A program made the translations under genes and the position numbers. From Absidia repens (lineage: Eukaryota; Mucoromycota; Mucoromycetes; Mucorales; Cunninghamellaceae), in contig MCGE01000056.1 of the NCBI GenBank assembly GCA_002105175.1, positions 1 to 64,000 on the forward strand: a stretch of DNA of 64,000 bases, read 5' to 3'. The notes under the pieces are model-generated. The model saw nothing but the letters and a program-made list of their open reading frames with translations. It searched no databases and had not been told where the DNA came from. Shown here one piece after another: positions 36,796 to 49,404 of this stretch. The stretch's first letter is position 1. Every line of letters begins with the position of its first letter.

Positions 36796-37359
36796 TGACC
36801 AATAGCAACAGTAACTTAGTACCATATCATGCCTCGTCCCCTCTTCCCCATTTACTCCTCATTATCTGCAATACAAAGTCCAAAATAAAATAAAAAAATT
36901 CTATCCAATTATATATCATAAAGTCTAAGTCTACGCAACCCCCTATCATTCTTTAAGAGAAAAATAACATGATGATCTCAAAAGAGATATTTCCAGTCTA
37001 GTGTCCACATTACTCGACCTAACGTGCTTCCCTGATCCTTTATTATTTTTTTCCTTTGCCCCGGCTAGATTTCATGCCCAGTTCCTCCTATTCTTCAGGG
37101 TTCACGCCCATAGCCCACATCATTTCAGGCCCCATTTCAAAATAAAACAAAACATGCTACTGTGTGTTCTTTGATATCTATATAATATGTTTATTGGATA
37201 AATAAAAACAATGCATACATAAAAAATAAAAAACTAGACTACTCTAAAAGCTAAACTAAGAAAAAGGAAAATAGAAGACAGTGTATGGTACAGAAGGAGA
37301 GATAAGTAAAAAGAGAGAGAGAGAGAGTGTGTGTGTGTGTGTGTTTGAGAGAAAGCAAA
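36796..37359. other. Convergent intergenic region
   Basis: Shared 3' space of the lectin-like gene and the bL17m gene. A (GA)n(GT)n microsatellite lies at about 37309–37344. No gene seen. Confidence 0.5.
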
Positions 37360-38010
37360 CTAAGTACGGGTGGCCATTTCCTTTTGGACAGCTTGTTGGA
37401 TAGATTCAATAGAATTGGAGATTTGCACCTTCTTGAGATCACGGATAAGGGATTTGGGGAGAGTAGAAGAGGCGTCATCCAAAAGACTTTGTACAGAGGG
37501 TGATGATCGATCCTTCATGACACGGGCCAATACCTTGGTGACGGATTCCTTCTTGAGGTCAGTAGGACCATCAATATATTCAATAACAGCCATAGGTGCA
37601 TTGTCCCCATACCGACTACCCATACGTTGAATGCGAGTATATCCACCTTGACGAGTAGAGAAACGAGGTGCAAGTTCATCGAATAATTTCGGTAAGGTGA
37701 CAGTTTGGTTCTAATGGATGCATTAAAAAAGATATGAAAGCTGAATAAGTATTTTTTTTTATATACAGCACATGATATCAAGTTTCAATAGACTTACCTT
37801 GAGATAGGCAATAGCTTGTTTTTTGGCCTGAACACCACCTTTTTTTCCAAGAGTGATCATGCTGTCAGCAATGGGTTGTAATTCCTTGGCTTTGGCAACG
37901 GTGGTTTCGATTCTGCCGTGTTCAATCAAAGAAGAAGCAAGATTCCGTAACAGAGCATTTCTATGAGAGGAGGTTCGGTTCAATCGTCTAACGTGTTTGC
38001 CGTGATGCAT
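37360..38010 (-). CDS. MRPL8: Mitochondrial large-subunit ribosomal protein bL17m
   Basis: Two exons: 38010–37798 and 37710–37360. They total 188 codons (187 residues). The N-terminus [20 protein letters not shown], then [24 protein letters not shown], is the bacterial L17 core, and TLGKKG fits as well; a C-terminal extension of about 70 residues (from [10 protein letters not shown]) is usual in mitochondrial versions. It is part of the mitoribosome exit-tunnel side. The start at 38010 was preferred over the longer frame from 38055, which adds poly-Phe. Divergent from the Iba57 gene with 207 bases between start codons. Confidence 0.95.
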
Positions 38011-38217
38011 TGTTTGTAAAGTTAAAAAAAAAAAAAGAAAAGGGAATGAGCGCAAAAAGTAAATAAAATCTTGTCACTGTGACCGCTGCTCAGCGGTAAC
38101 CAAAAAAAAAAAAAAGGCGGGGGATGGAAATATTTAATGGAGGGGCACAAAAAAAAAAATCACTTGCTGAATTTCTTTTTTATTTTTTCCCTCGCTTTCC
38201 TTGTGACATTCTTCCTC
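38011..38217. promoter_or_regulatory. Short divergent promoter for two mitochondrial-protein genes
   Basis: Only 207 bases separate the start codons of bL17m (minus) and Iba57 (plus). A perfect 7-base inverted repeat ACCGCTG-CT-CAGCGGT sits at 38082–38097, and A-rich runs lie on both sides. The palindrome contains CCG and CGG half-sites in inverted orientation, a layout used by many fungal zinc-cluster regulators. Binding is not shown. Confidence 0.55.
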
Positions 38218-39887
38218 ATGTATGCTAGCAAGGCATTTCTTCCACTCACAAAGTCTTTTCATGGTAAAGTCTTGTTGAAAAATAGACAAACAAACATATG
38301 TACACACATATAAAAAAAAGGGGGGAGACCTTGTCACTAACGAACACCATATTTACTTTCTTCTGTACCTTATTACTTGCAAACTAGGATCGGCACGCAG
38401 GGCATTGTCAACATCCACACCTACCGTTGCCTTGAAAGAATTGGACTCACTGCACCAAGGACACAAGTTCGCCAAAGTCCCTCATCGTCACTTGTTGGAA
38501 ATGGATGGCCCTGACTCTGCAAAGTTCCTACAAGGGTTGATTACGAATCATATGCCACTCATTTCTGCTGGCGGTGACGGGTTCTATACTGCTTTTTTGA
38601 CACCACAGGTAAGTGGCATTTGGCAACTAACAAGAAATATCTTGGTATTCAATCGTTTTTATTTTATTTTATTTTTTCATGATATGTTATGGATAGGGTC
38701 GTACGCTATATGATGCCTTTGTCTACCCGGTCAATGCTGGCGAAAATTTTCCTCACCAAAAATATATCCTGGATTTTTCTGCCATTGAAGGTCGCTCGTT
38801 ATTGAAACATTTGAAGTTATACCTTTTACGCTCCAAAATCAAAATCAGGGATGTAACCAATGACTACTCTCTCTATCATCTATGGGGATCGTCTCCACCA
38901 CCACCACCAATAAAATCAGCAACCCCCGACGTTCCCACGCCTGCCGGTACCTTGATAAAAAAGACATCGCGATGGTCGGATATTGGATGTGTTGATCCTC
39001 GTGTGCCTGGATTTGGCTATAGAGCGGTGATTCCCAATGATCAAGGTAAAACCCGTCCCCCTCCCCAAAAAAAAAAAAAAAAAAAAAAAAAAAAACAACG
39101 GAAGCTGAAGTGTTTGATGATCATGTTGTTAATTCATTCTCTCTTTTTTTTTAATATAGATGTACATAGTATGTTACCTTCGAATGAATATAGTGAACTC
39201 CCATCTGAAGAATATACTATTCGTCGCTTGCTACAAGGCATACCTGAAGGACCCGATGATATTTGGCCTGAGCAATCTTTACCATTGGAATCAAACATTG
39301 ATTATATGAATGGAGGTAAGTGAAGTACATGATACTACGGATGAAAAGATAGAATAGCAGGAGATGAATTGTTCACTCATCTTTATGACCATTATTTATA
39401 TGAAAAAAAAATTGTAGTGGATTTCCGGAAAGGTTGTTATGTTGGGCAAGAATTGACAATCCGTACTTATCATACTGGTGTTGTTCGCAAGCGCATTGTA
39501 CCTGTCCAATTTTACAAGGAAGGAGAAAGGTAACAAAAAGACAATACGTATATTATATATATACATTGGGGCGAAAATTTACTAAAGTGATTCATTTTTA
39601 TTTCATCTTACTGCGTCATGATATATAGTGTACCTGATACTCAATTTGTAGATCGAAAGATTCAGCTGCCTGACACTTACCAATGTCAATCGGATATTCG
39701 TTTGGCTAATGGTTCAAGCAAACGCGGTGTTGGAAAAACATGCTCTGGAGTACATAATATTGGTTTGTCATTGATGCGATTGGAACATGTTGAAAAGGCT
39801 GTTGCTGGTGAACCTGTCGGATTCAAGATTGATAATTCTGATCTTCTTCTTCGACCCTTCCTTCCTTCTTGGTGGCCTTCTAGTTAG
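38218..39887 (+). CDS. IBA57: Iba57-type mitochondrial Fe–S cluster assembly factor
   Basis: Six exons: 38218–38263, 38388–38608, 38697–39045, 39160–39315, 39418–39529 and 39629–39887. They total 381 codons (380 residues). The first exon plus the start of the second gives [20 protein letters not shown], a good matrix presequence that a single-exon reading would miss. The GcvT-like fold follows, with [30 protein letters not shown], and the family's folate-binding signature [17 protein letters not shown] (about 261–277). Iba57 acts with Isa1/Isa2 to make 4Fe-4S clusters for aconitase and lipoyl synthase in the matrix. An A run of about 30 bases fills intron 3 (39066–39095). Confidence 0.93.
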
Positions 39888-40279
39888 TTAGTTAGTTTTG
39901 TCTTGCCCTGTTTTATAGTTTATCTTGTGTTTATATAGCTCAATCATTAGAAAGATTCCAATAAAAAAAAATATTACTCTTTACACATCTTATTAGGATC
40001 CGTGAATACTCTCTTTTTCTTTTCTTTTTTAATAGAACAAGTCTTTTCACTATATTTTAGTCCCTCGTTTATATTTCCACAATACTTTTTTCTTATATGA
40101 TATAATCCCTCTTTACACATGTCGTGTCTTTAAATTAATACTGTCTTGTCTGAATTTAGATGTAAACTAATCGTCAAGGGTACTGTCATTTCGAGACTAG
40201 GTTTTTACTTTATGATGCGATACGCTATGAAATAATTAAGTAGTTTCCAGTCTTGTGGTGAATATGATAATTTATAGAG
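39888..40279. other. Intergenic, 3' side of IBA57
   Basis: AATAAA at about 39960 may end the IBA57 transcript. No gene seen. Confidence 0.45.
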
Positions 40280-41330
40280 AATGTAGTGCTGGTGACACAG
40301 TCTTGGTTGATTGATATGCCTGGTATAGCAGGAATAGGGTTTTATTCATATTACGTGGCATAGAACTGCCAACTACTCACTGGTGCTCGCGAGGGAAAAT
40401 TTTTATGGTGGATGAGTCAGTAGGCAGTGAAAAATAATCTGTGGCGACATATGTTAACGGCATGGTCTAGGTTCTGATAGGCGGAATAGTTAAATGTTTA
40501 CATTTGAATATTGGATGACCTAGGATTCACCGGTCAATCACTAGAATTCTAAAGGGAGTTACATTACTAAGCTAGGATGCAAGTGCTAGATAGAACAACT
40601 CACAAAATAACCGCGCTAACAAATTTGTTCAATATATACTGTGTCAGTGAATGGTTCAAAAAGACATATTTTATTGAAAAAGCTAATAGTCAATAGTAAT
40701 CGAAATGGACGATGCTAACAAGGAGTCCATTACACAAGGCATGAGGGTGAGGGGAGAGGAAACTGAAGAATAGGCCGGATTGAACAGTGCATGATACTAG
40801 TCTGAAGCGGAAATGCTTAAAAATAAGTATAAAAAAAGAGCCATTGTACTGTACACAGCGTTAAAGAGGGTAAAGGTTGTCATAGTAAAAAGAGATGTAT
40901 TGTAGAAGACATGAGAGAAACAATTTACTATAGCATGTAAAAGAGATCTCTTATACAAAACATGAGAGAGACTAATGAAACAATTTTAATTGAGGCATGT
41001 AAAAAATGACATAATTTATTGAGATGTTGAGATGTTGATACAAACTATGAACAAAACTAAAATTAAACTAAGCTAATGGAGACTCCAAAAAGCCAACTAA
41101 TGGTGGTCCAAAATCCTGAATCCAAACCGAAAGGGTTTCCCCATGCATCTTGTAATCCCTTTTCTGAAAACCCTTTTAAACTAATCCTGATACTAATCTA
41201 AGTCCACCATAACCTCATAGGAACCACAATTGTGAAGAAGGGAGGAAGGGAAAAAGAAAGAGAGACCGTATAAATAAAATTGGGAGTAAATAAAAATCCA
41301 CGTGGGCTGGATTTGAAATAGGGTTTCGTC
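40280..41330 (-). repeat. Composite intergenic repeat, long copy f
   Basis: From about GACACAGTCTTGGTTGATTG (40299) through GGTCTAGG, the TATTTTATTGAAAAAGC module (40669), duplicated ATGAGAGAGACTAATGAAAC modules near 40910 and 40965, then AATCCTGAATCCAAACCGAA and TCCACGTGGGCTGGATTTGA at 41298–41317. One of the longest copies, with an extra internal module compared with g and i. Confidence 0.72.
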
Positions 41331-42793
41331 ATTTTCTTTGGGGGCTACAAAAAAGGAAGCTATTCTCTTTTTATTTTATTTTTATTTTTACAAGGACCAA
41401 CATCCTACAACAACATTGTCTACATGGTGGTTAATTTCTCATGATGATAACCACTTTTATTTAATATTAACAATCTGGTTGTTCTTTTCTCTTGGTATCT
41501 TTGCAGAGAAGGTAGATCAATTCAGTCTAGTTTAACTAACCCCTTCATGGTACGTAAAGCACAGTAGTTTGTCTCTTATCGTAGGATAGTTTCCCCTCAT
41601 AAATTTGACGAGATTATTTGATGATATTTTTATTCTAAAGCAAGATACCCTCAATGGTACTCACATTTAGACTTGTATCATATGTAATATTATCATCAGA
41701 TTAGCTGAGTTTAGTTGCCACACCTCTGAATAAATTATATTCTGTCATTTAGTTTTTGCATCGTCTCTGTCTTGCCAAATAGGAATATCCATACTGTACT
41801 GTATAGTGCTTGTGCGTGTAGAAAAAAGAGCTAATGTGTGGTGTGTGCAAAAAAAAAAAAAGGTCTAGGTATGACATGAGGCAGCAACGATCAACGTCGT
41901 GTTCAGTGCTCTATCTGCTGTATGTTCTGCGCTTCTAAAAATATGGATCACAGGAATTTTAATTCTCAAAGCACTCTTCCTATTCTGAGTAGATGTTCTG
42001 GTGTTGCAATTCCTCGACCTTTCAGCCAAAACCGAACAGCTTCAAATGCCTACACAAAGCGTTGTTTTTTTAATAGAAACAGAAAAACCCCCAGTCAGTT
42101 ACCTTCGGCCCTTTTCACCTTCATTATCATATCGTGTTGTTTGAAGTGCTATTGTCAAGTAAAATATATATACTACAAGTGAAAAATATCCTATTGAAGA
42201 CAGACGACGGATTTTTTTTATTGTAGAAAAAACATAATAATTTTATACTAGTCCAAGTAAAGAGGACAAGTTATTCTACAGTAAGTTGACAAACTGTCAT
42301 ATATTGAAAGAAGAGGAAGGTAAGCTGGTTTCCAGCTATTGAACAAAACTATTCTACTGTGAAGGGTTGTGCCTCATTTTGTTGAGTCCAAGACTATCAC
42401 TTAACCGTTGTTGAAGGGTGTTGGGCACTGTCATGCGACGAGGGAGCCAACTATATTTGCGGCAGTTACTCCTGCTGATCATTTTGTATTAATAAATTAG
42501 CATTTGATAGATTTCATTTAAAAGGAGGAGGTCTTTGGAAATGGGTTTTGTTTTGCCAGAAGTCCTGTCGCTGCGCAGCATTTCGTTTCAAAGGGGCATT
42601 CTATTTCTCATTTATCAAAAAAAGTGACCATCGGAGAACCAATAACCAGGAGCGAAACTTGATTTTTTTTTTTTGAGGGAGACAGCCAATCAAATTCATA
42701 TCAGTGTACAAAAAAAAAAAAAAAAGTGCCCTATCCCTATTTTTTTTTTAGGATATAAAATTTCTTAACACTTTATTTTTTTTTTAATTGGGA
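41331..42793. other. Intergenic, no confident gene
   Basis: About 1.4 kb upstream of the DnaJ gene. T/A runs near 41850, 42663 and 42709. Short open frames lack family signatures. Confidence 0.45.
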
Positions 42794-44185
42794 ATGGAAG
42801 TGAACAAAGACGAAGCTCTTCGATGTCTTCTCATTGCTAAAAATCATTTGGCAAGTGGAAACAAAGCAGGTGCTCTCAAGTTTACGAATAAATCCATCGG
42901 CTTATACCCTACTGATCAAGCAAAAGCGTTTTTGGCTCAAGTCCAAACAGCAACATCGTCTTCGTCTTCATCAACAGCTAAATCAACAGGTGCCAACGTA
43001 CATCCCAGTCGACAATCTTCTACTTCTTCCACCACAACAAGTACTGCATCATCAACTGAAAAAAAACACACTCCTGAACAAGCCAAGGCCGTGAAGACTA
43101 TCCTGTCCTGTGGAACTGACTACTACAAGGTCTTATCCCTCACAAAGTCATGCACTGAAGTAGAAATCAAGAAATCATATAGAAAGGTAAACAGTACTTC
43201 AGTATGGGAAAACTACCAAGTATACTCATCTTCTGTTTTTTTAATATTACTATCATACTAGCTTGCCTTGCAATTTCATCCAGACAAGAACGGTGCACCT
43301 GGAGCTGATGAAGCATTTAAACGTAAGTAACTGGAACAAGAGTGAGGGCAGGTGGGAGGAGGTAGGGGGACGGACGGGGGAGAGTAGACACTGCTGTTTA
43401 TATTATGGATAGAAAAAATGCTTACCTAAATCATGGTGTGATTATTTTGTATTTGATTTGTAGTGATCTCCAAGGCGTTTACTGTACTTTCCGATCCACA
43501 AAAACGAGCCGTCCATGATGCTGGGGGCGGTGATCCAGAAATGCGATCTTCGTCTGCATCCTCTACTAGACAATATCGACAATATGGTGGTGGCGGTGGT
43601 ATGACCGAAGAAATGACAGCCGAAGATTTATTCGATCTATTCTTTGGAGGTGGAGGCATGCGACAGCAACAATACCGAAGGCAACAATTCCGTCACCCAT
43701 TCTTCACAGCAACCAGGCAACAACAGGCTCGGCAACACCAACACCAACATCAGTCACCGTTAGCTGGGTGGGTTCAAGCTCTACCTATTCTAGTTCTATT
43801 ACTGTATGCGGTAGTGTCTGCACTCTTCTCACAAGAATCCACGCCTTTGTATCAATTTCAACCATCCACGGATTATTCGCAGGCTCGAAAAACATTGGAT
43901 TTGAAGATTCCTTATTATGTCAACCCTTCAGCATTTACACCTGTGGCCAACGAAAATTACAAATTGAGACGTGTGGAACGCCAGGTGGAAAATGAATATA
44001 TCAATGGCCTCAATATCCACTGCCAGAACGAACGTCGACAACGCTCTTTCCGAATGACCCAGGCGCGTGGCTCTGTCTTTGGTTTTGGCTACGACAAGGC
44101 GAAGTACGAACAAGCACGGAAAATGCCGATGAAAAGCTGCGATGAAATGAAGAAACTTGGATATAACCCAGATTACATTTATTAG
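42794..44185 (+). CDS. DnaJ/Hsp40 ER-membrane co-chaperone (DNAJB12/14-like)
   Basis: Three exons: 42794–43186, 43262–43322 and 43464–44185. They total 392 codons (391 residues). It starts MEVNKDEALRCLLIAKNHLA, a TPR-like helix typical of this subfamily, then a Ser/Thr linker, the J domain (about 109–172) with HPD at 137–139, a Gly/Gln-rich region, one transmembrane helix (about 254–273, WVQALPILVLLLYAVVSALF) and a DUF1977-type C-terminal region. The layout matches DNAJB12/DNAJB14 and yeast Hlj1 relatives, which recruit Hsp70 to the ER surface for degradation of misfolded membrane proteins. Location in the ER membrane is inferred from the family. Confidence 0.93.
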
Positions 44186-45002
44186 CCTTTTAGTTTTAGT
44201 TATTTTACTTAGTTTGTAGTTATATTTATTTTAGTGGTTGTTTTTTTTTTTTCTCTCTCTTGCTTTTTAAATATCTGGGACGGATAATTTGATGTAAATA
44301 AAAATTGGGATGATTGATAGAAATTGGATCGATTTGAATTGTGAAAGAATGTATGGATGTATTTTGGTGGAGTGTATTAGTGGCGGAGCAAAGCATCGGG
44401 GGTTACTATTGATATATATATATACATATATGTTTTGTACGGCATTGGAAGGTTTCAAGTGGTGGGATGATAAGATTCTCGTAATGCTTCGCATCATTAT
44501 AAAAAGCAGGCTGGGTTTGGAAAAACGAGTGTGGAAGTTTTGGAAAGCAGGGACCACTTCTCAATATTCTGTTTTACCATATAGAAAAAGAAGATATACA
44601 CGAGTTTAAATGGATATATATAGTTTTGGATAGAAATACCTTATCGATTATGTACTTTTTTATTCATTTGAGGCGTTTATGTAATATAAACATTGCTATA
44701 AAAAAATAATTAATCGCATAGCTTGCATGCTGAATAAAAAAAAAAAAAAAATCATTGAGAGTCCTCCCTCGTTTTGTCAAACGCCAATCCAATGAAATCC
44801 TATATTCCGCTGGTTACACGCATCTCTCAAACATTGAGTATTTCAGCTTGCTTTTTTTACTTTTTTATTTTTATCTCTTTCTTTCATTTCTTTTTCACAT
44901 TTTCTATTTTTCTTCACTTTTTATTTTCACTTATAAAAATAAGAACTCTTCCTTCCCCCGTCCTTTCCTTCAACGTTTTTCCTCTGTTTTCATTTATCTC
45001 CT
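44186..45002. other. Intergenic, chitin deacetylase promoter side
   Basis: About 800 bases. T/C-rich over the last 150 bases before 45003. No gene seen. Confidence 0.5.
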
Positions 45003-46349
45003 ATGTACTCTAACCTCTTATTCCTCGGTGCCGTTGCTTTATCGGCCATTACTGCTCAAGGTTTTACCTTCAAGGAAACCTACCCTGAACCTGGGGTCAT
45101 TCCTACTGCTAAACCTGAATGGCTTGAACTCTTGAAAAATGTCAATATCACTAAGGCTCCTGTCTACAAGGTGTCTCCTGGAAAGGGTAAGGATCAAAAA
45201 AAAAAAAAAATACATGCCAGTAGCATACTCATCTCTTCCATTAATATTATAGGACCCGAACCTCAACATGAAGGTGATCCTTTCTGCGATTGGACTTTTA
45301 CTGGATGTTTTGGCAAGGAAGATCTCTACCAATGTCCTAAGGGTCAATGGGCTCCTACATACGATGATGGACCATCTGAATTCAGTGCCAAGCTCTACGA
45401 TGAACTCGACAAGACCAACACAAAGGCTACCTTCTTCATGGTCGGTGGACAAGTCGTGAAGTTCCCCGAATTGGCTTTACGTAGTTACAAGTCAGGCCAC
45501 GAAATTGCCATGCACTCCTGGTCCCACAGCTATTTGACCTCTTTGACAAATGAACAACTTGTTGCTGAATTGAAGTGGAACGAACTTGTCATCAAGGAAG
45601 TCACCGGTGTGTCTCCCCGCTTCTTCCGCCCTGTAAGTGAGCCCTCTCCGCCAAAAGCGAATTGAAAATGTTCATGATTACTGACCTTCTATTTTATTGA
45701 ACTTATTTCTAGCCCTATGGTGATATCGATGATCGTGTCCGTGATGTTGCTAAGGCTCTCGGATTCACTGCGGTGATTTGGACTCACGATACCAATGACT
45801 GGGCTATGACTGAAGACAAGACTTTCGATCCCAAGTGGGTTGATGGAAATGCTACAAAGTGGGCTAACGATGCTGCCACCGCTGAAGTGGGTGGTGTCTC
45901 CTTGGAACATGATTTATATAAGGAAACCGTCGATGCTGCCGTCAGAATCTTGCCTATTCTTGGTGTAAGTGTCATATATATATGATATTATAAAAAAATA
46001 TCAACCTATTTGTTTACTTATTTTATTATTATTATTGTTATTTTTTTTTTTTTTTTTGCAATAATAGAAATCATACAAGTTAACCACTGTCGGTGACTGT
46101 AACCAACGTCCTTCTTACAAAGAAAAAACTGCTGCTAATGCCACTTCATCTTCATCTGCTGCTTCTTCTTCTGTTGCTCCCTCGGGCGCCGCTTCTGGTT
46201 CCGTTTCTCCTTCTGCTAATGCTGTTTCCACCGCTGGTGCCTCCTCTTCCGCGGCTGCTCAAAACACCGAAAATGCCGCTGGTATGCTCTCCGTTGGAAT
46301 GTATAGTCTCGGTGCTGCCTCTCTTCTTTCCGTTGCCTTGTTGTCCTAA
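45003..46349 (+). CDS. CDA: GPI-anchored chitin deacetylase
   Basis: Four exons: 45003–45186, 45253–45632, 45713–45964 and 46068–46349. They total 366 codons (365 residues). Signal peptide at about 1–19; CE4 NodB-type domain with all motifs: TYDDGP (97–102, general-base Asp and metal Asp), metal-binding His149 and His153 in MHSWSHSYL, RFFRPPYGD, THDTNDW and SLEHD. A Ser/Ala-rich stretch and a hydrophobic end (SLGAASLLSVALLS) mark a GPI signal, so the enzyme should act on nascent wall chitin, producing chitosan, which is abundant in walls of Mucoromycota. Codon bias implies high expression. Part of the last exon and 3' region is duplicated at 49.4 kb. Confidence 0.95.
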
Positions 46350-46639
46350 TTCTCTTCCATCATTCTCACTCACTCTCCATTATTCATTTAATATTATTGC
46401 TCCTTAGTTATTAGTGTTTGTACTTCTTTTTTTTTTCATCCACAGCCTCAATAGTTTATGTACCTTATATTATGATTAAAAAATAAAAAACCAACTTGGT
46501 CAATTTATTTTATTTTTAATAAGAGTGGTAAAAATTTTATAGAAGGAGAGGGGTTGCGACGGAGACAAAAAAAAAAAAAAACGATTGATGGGCATGGTAA
46601 AGATGTCATTGAAAAGAGTACAAGTTTTTTTTTTCAGAA
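46350..46639. other. 3' region of the chitin deacetylase gene
   Basis: AATAAA near 46487. The sequence to about 46555 is repeated in altered form at about 49.4–49.7 kb. Confidence 0.6.
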
Positions 46640-47540
46640 ATCAGGGAAAAATGCTCTGTAATATAGCGGTTCCTGTACGTATTGGTGCAGTCTAGGTTCA
46701 CTAATACAATTGGTCAATTATGAATAATATTACTGTTGATCAGTCGCTGGGACTCTAGGGGAAAGTCATTATTGTGGGAAGAGAGCTAGAAAGCAGATGT
46801 TGGCTGGGGTGCTCATGGAAACAGCTACAATAATGATATCATTTACAAGACGATGGGTCAAATGATGGTTAATAAGATGGACATTTTATTGAAGCATATT
46901 GGCGGATACTAAAACTAAAGACGAGGGGTTCATTCCAATAAGAGAAGGATCTATTGGATGAAGCATGAGGGAGGCTAATGTGAGTTTTGAAGAATGGTCA
47001 ACACTAATCTAAGGTGTCTCAATAAAATGGAGAATAATATGCTATACAAGAAATGAAAGACAGTAAAAGGAGATATTTTATTGAAACATAACAAACAACG
47101 CACAATATAAATCAAACGCGGTGCATGTGATAAAAAGGGATCTATTGCACAAGACATGAAAAAGTCTAGTGGGGCGATTATTATTAAAGCAAGTGAACAA
47201 AGACGCATTTTATTCAGTTGTATATAACAAACTATGTACAAATTAACACTAAACTGAGCTAATGAAGACTTCAGAAAGTCGATCAATGGTGATCCGGAAT
47301 CCAAAATGGAAGGGTTTCCCCATGCATCTTATAATCCCTGAGCTGAAAACACTTCTAAACTAGTCCTGACACTATTCTGAGTCCAACATAACACTGTAAA
47401 AGTCGGATGGTGAAGAAACAAAAAAAAAAAAAAAAAAAAAAAGTTGAGAAAAAAGGAAAGGAACAGAAAGGAAAAGAGGGTGGGAGAAAATGAGGTAAAT
47501 AAAATGCTTCACGTGGGCGGAATTTGAAATGTTTTCTGTG
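46640..47540 (-). repeat. Composite intergenic repeat, copy g
   Basis: Starts GGAAAAATGCTCTGTAATAT and proceeds through GTCTAGGTTCACTAATAC, CAGTCGCTGGGACTCTAGGG, TATTTTATTGAAACATAAC and AATCCAAAATGGAAGGGTTT to TTCACGTGGGCGGAATTTGA at about 47508–47527. Very similar in order to copy i, with which it shares the flanking chitin deacetylase 3' sequence. Confidence 0.77.
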
Positions 47541-48099
47541 AGTGAAGATTGCGTTGGGATATTTTTTACCATCACCGTGGTGCCAAAAAAAAAAAAAAAG
47601 GAACCCCTCATTTTACGTTTCCCTTCTTTTTTATGCCCATATAACAAGATTGACATGGCATTTCTCTTCTCATGATATAAGCATTCACCATTCAGCAATG
47701 GTCGCATGGTAGCTCCCTCTTCTTTTATAATAACGTTCTCCTTCAGCAACGCTAGCACCTTGGTACCCTCGTCTGTTGGACGCAGCTTCCCCACCCCACA
47801 CGCATACACATCAGTACTCAGCCGTGGCTCACACCTGTCATGAAAACAGTACACATTATGGTGGGTTTTCTCTCATTACTCAACCCTCATGGTTCCTATG
47901 AACTTCCCTACTATTGGAATAGTTTTGCTTCGCACAGTAGAATAACTCATCCGCTCTCCTTCACTGCAGAATATTTTGTCATTCATCGTATAGTTAATTA
48001 TTCTTTTAGTTTACCTTATGCGCTATTTATCATGAAATAATAATAAAAATGTATATGATTTCAATGAATATCTTAAGTTGTTTATTACGTTCAGTAACA
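47541..48099. other. Intergenic within the repeat cluster
   Basis: A minus-strand open frame (47854 down to 47372) has a partly natural-looking N-terminal half but no family I recognise and an ending inside poly(T). I do not call it a gene. Confidence 0.4.
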
Positions 48100-49170
48100 G
48101 TTACGGTATACGTCCAGCTGTGGCGAACACAGTCTTAATTGATTGATTCTAAATGGTAGATTGAGAATGGCACAACCTTTCATATTGTGGTCAGTCGCTG
48201 GCATTATTCAATTAGGAGGAAGGGGGCGTTACTTTCTGACGGTACGTCGTTAGTTCATTAACATAATGGTGGTACAGATGGCGTGTGCTACCCAGAAATT
48301 AGGAGAAAATGCTCTACAGTAATATGTTGTGCAGAACCAGCTACACTCACGGATATGGTCTAGATTTCTTAGTATGATTGATTGAACAGGCATAGCGCCA
48401 CATTTTAGATCAAGTAACCCAAAAGTAGTAATCTGTCGCTGGGGGGGGGGAGGAACCAGTCATAGTAAATGAATTAGAAAACATTCAATTGTTAGTACTT
48501 TCACGAAACAGCTACAATATTGAGTTAGTTTACTACACAACAACTCAGTAGATGGGACAGAAAGACATGGTTTATTTGTAGAAATGCGATAAATACTAAA
48601 CTAATGGCGTGGAGTTCATTGTTACAAGGAATCTGATGGAGATAGCAAGAGTAAAACTAGTAAGAAAGTTGTAGATACTCAAAACTAATCTAATGGGACA
48701 GTTTCAAAAAGGGATTTGATATACGGTACAAAGCCACGAGAAAAATAGATGGGATATCCTCTGGTAGTATAACAATGATCAACACTAATCTTAAAGGGAG
48801 GCGATAAAAAAGGAATCAGCTGTACAAGACATGAAAGAGACTAATGGGACATTTTTCATCGGGGCTAGTAAAAAGAGATATATTTTATTCATACATAGAT
48901 GGAAACTAGGACAAACTAGAATTAAACTAAGCTATTGAAGGCTTCAAAAAGTCAACTAATGGTAGTCCCCAGATCCTGAATCCAAAATGAAAGGGTTTCC
49001 CCATGCATCTTGTTACCCCTGAGCTCAAAACTCTTCTGACCTAGACCTGGCACTAATCCAAGATCATCACAATGCCAAAACGTTGCAATGGTGAAGAAAA
49101 AAGAAGGGAAAAAAAAAGAAGGGAAAAAAAATTCACGTGTACGGGATTTGGAATATTTTCTGGAGTGTCT
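48100..49170 (-). repeat. Composite intergenic repeat, long copy h
   Basis: Begins near GAACACAGTCTTAATTGATT (48126), as in copy f, contains CTCTACAGTAATATG, CTGTCGCTGGGGGGG, the AGACATGGTTTATTTG and GAGATATATTTTATTC modules, AATCCAAAATGAAAGGGTTT, and ends TTCACGTGTACGGGATTTGG at about 49131–49150. Confidence 0.73.
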
Positions 49171-49404
49171 TGCTGAACTGCAGTTCCGATTTTTCTCGAT
49201 AAACTGTTTGCATTTCGGTGAAAATAAAAAAAAAAAATGAAAAAAATCACAAAAGGAGTTTCCAGAAATCTGGCGTGTTGATAGATAGAGTATATCTACG
49301 CACTTCAAAATAACGATGTTACCGACAACAGTGATGCAAATTAGTTTTCCCGTTGATATCGTTATGGTTGGTTCCTACTGTAATGCCCCTACCACTCAAG
49401 ATCA
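49171..49404. other. Spacer between repeat h and the duplicated chitin deacetylase end
   Basis: AT-rich. Its right part (about 49325–49380) resembles sequence right of copy e (about 30130–30180), so the repeat unit may extend past its CACGTG end in some copies. Confidence 0.4.

Noticed and set aside
41922..42182. Plus-strand open frame of 86 codons
   Set aside because: Composition is not coding-like, with no conserved motif and no leader or partner exons.
47372..47854. Minus-strand open frame of 160 codons in the repeat cluster
   Set aside because: Its second half is poly(T)-derived and overlaps repeat copy g; no homology recognised and no splice partners.
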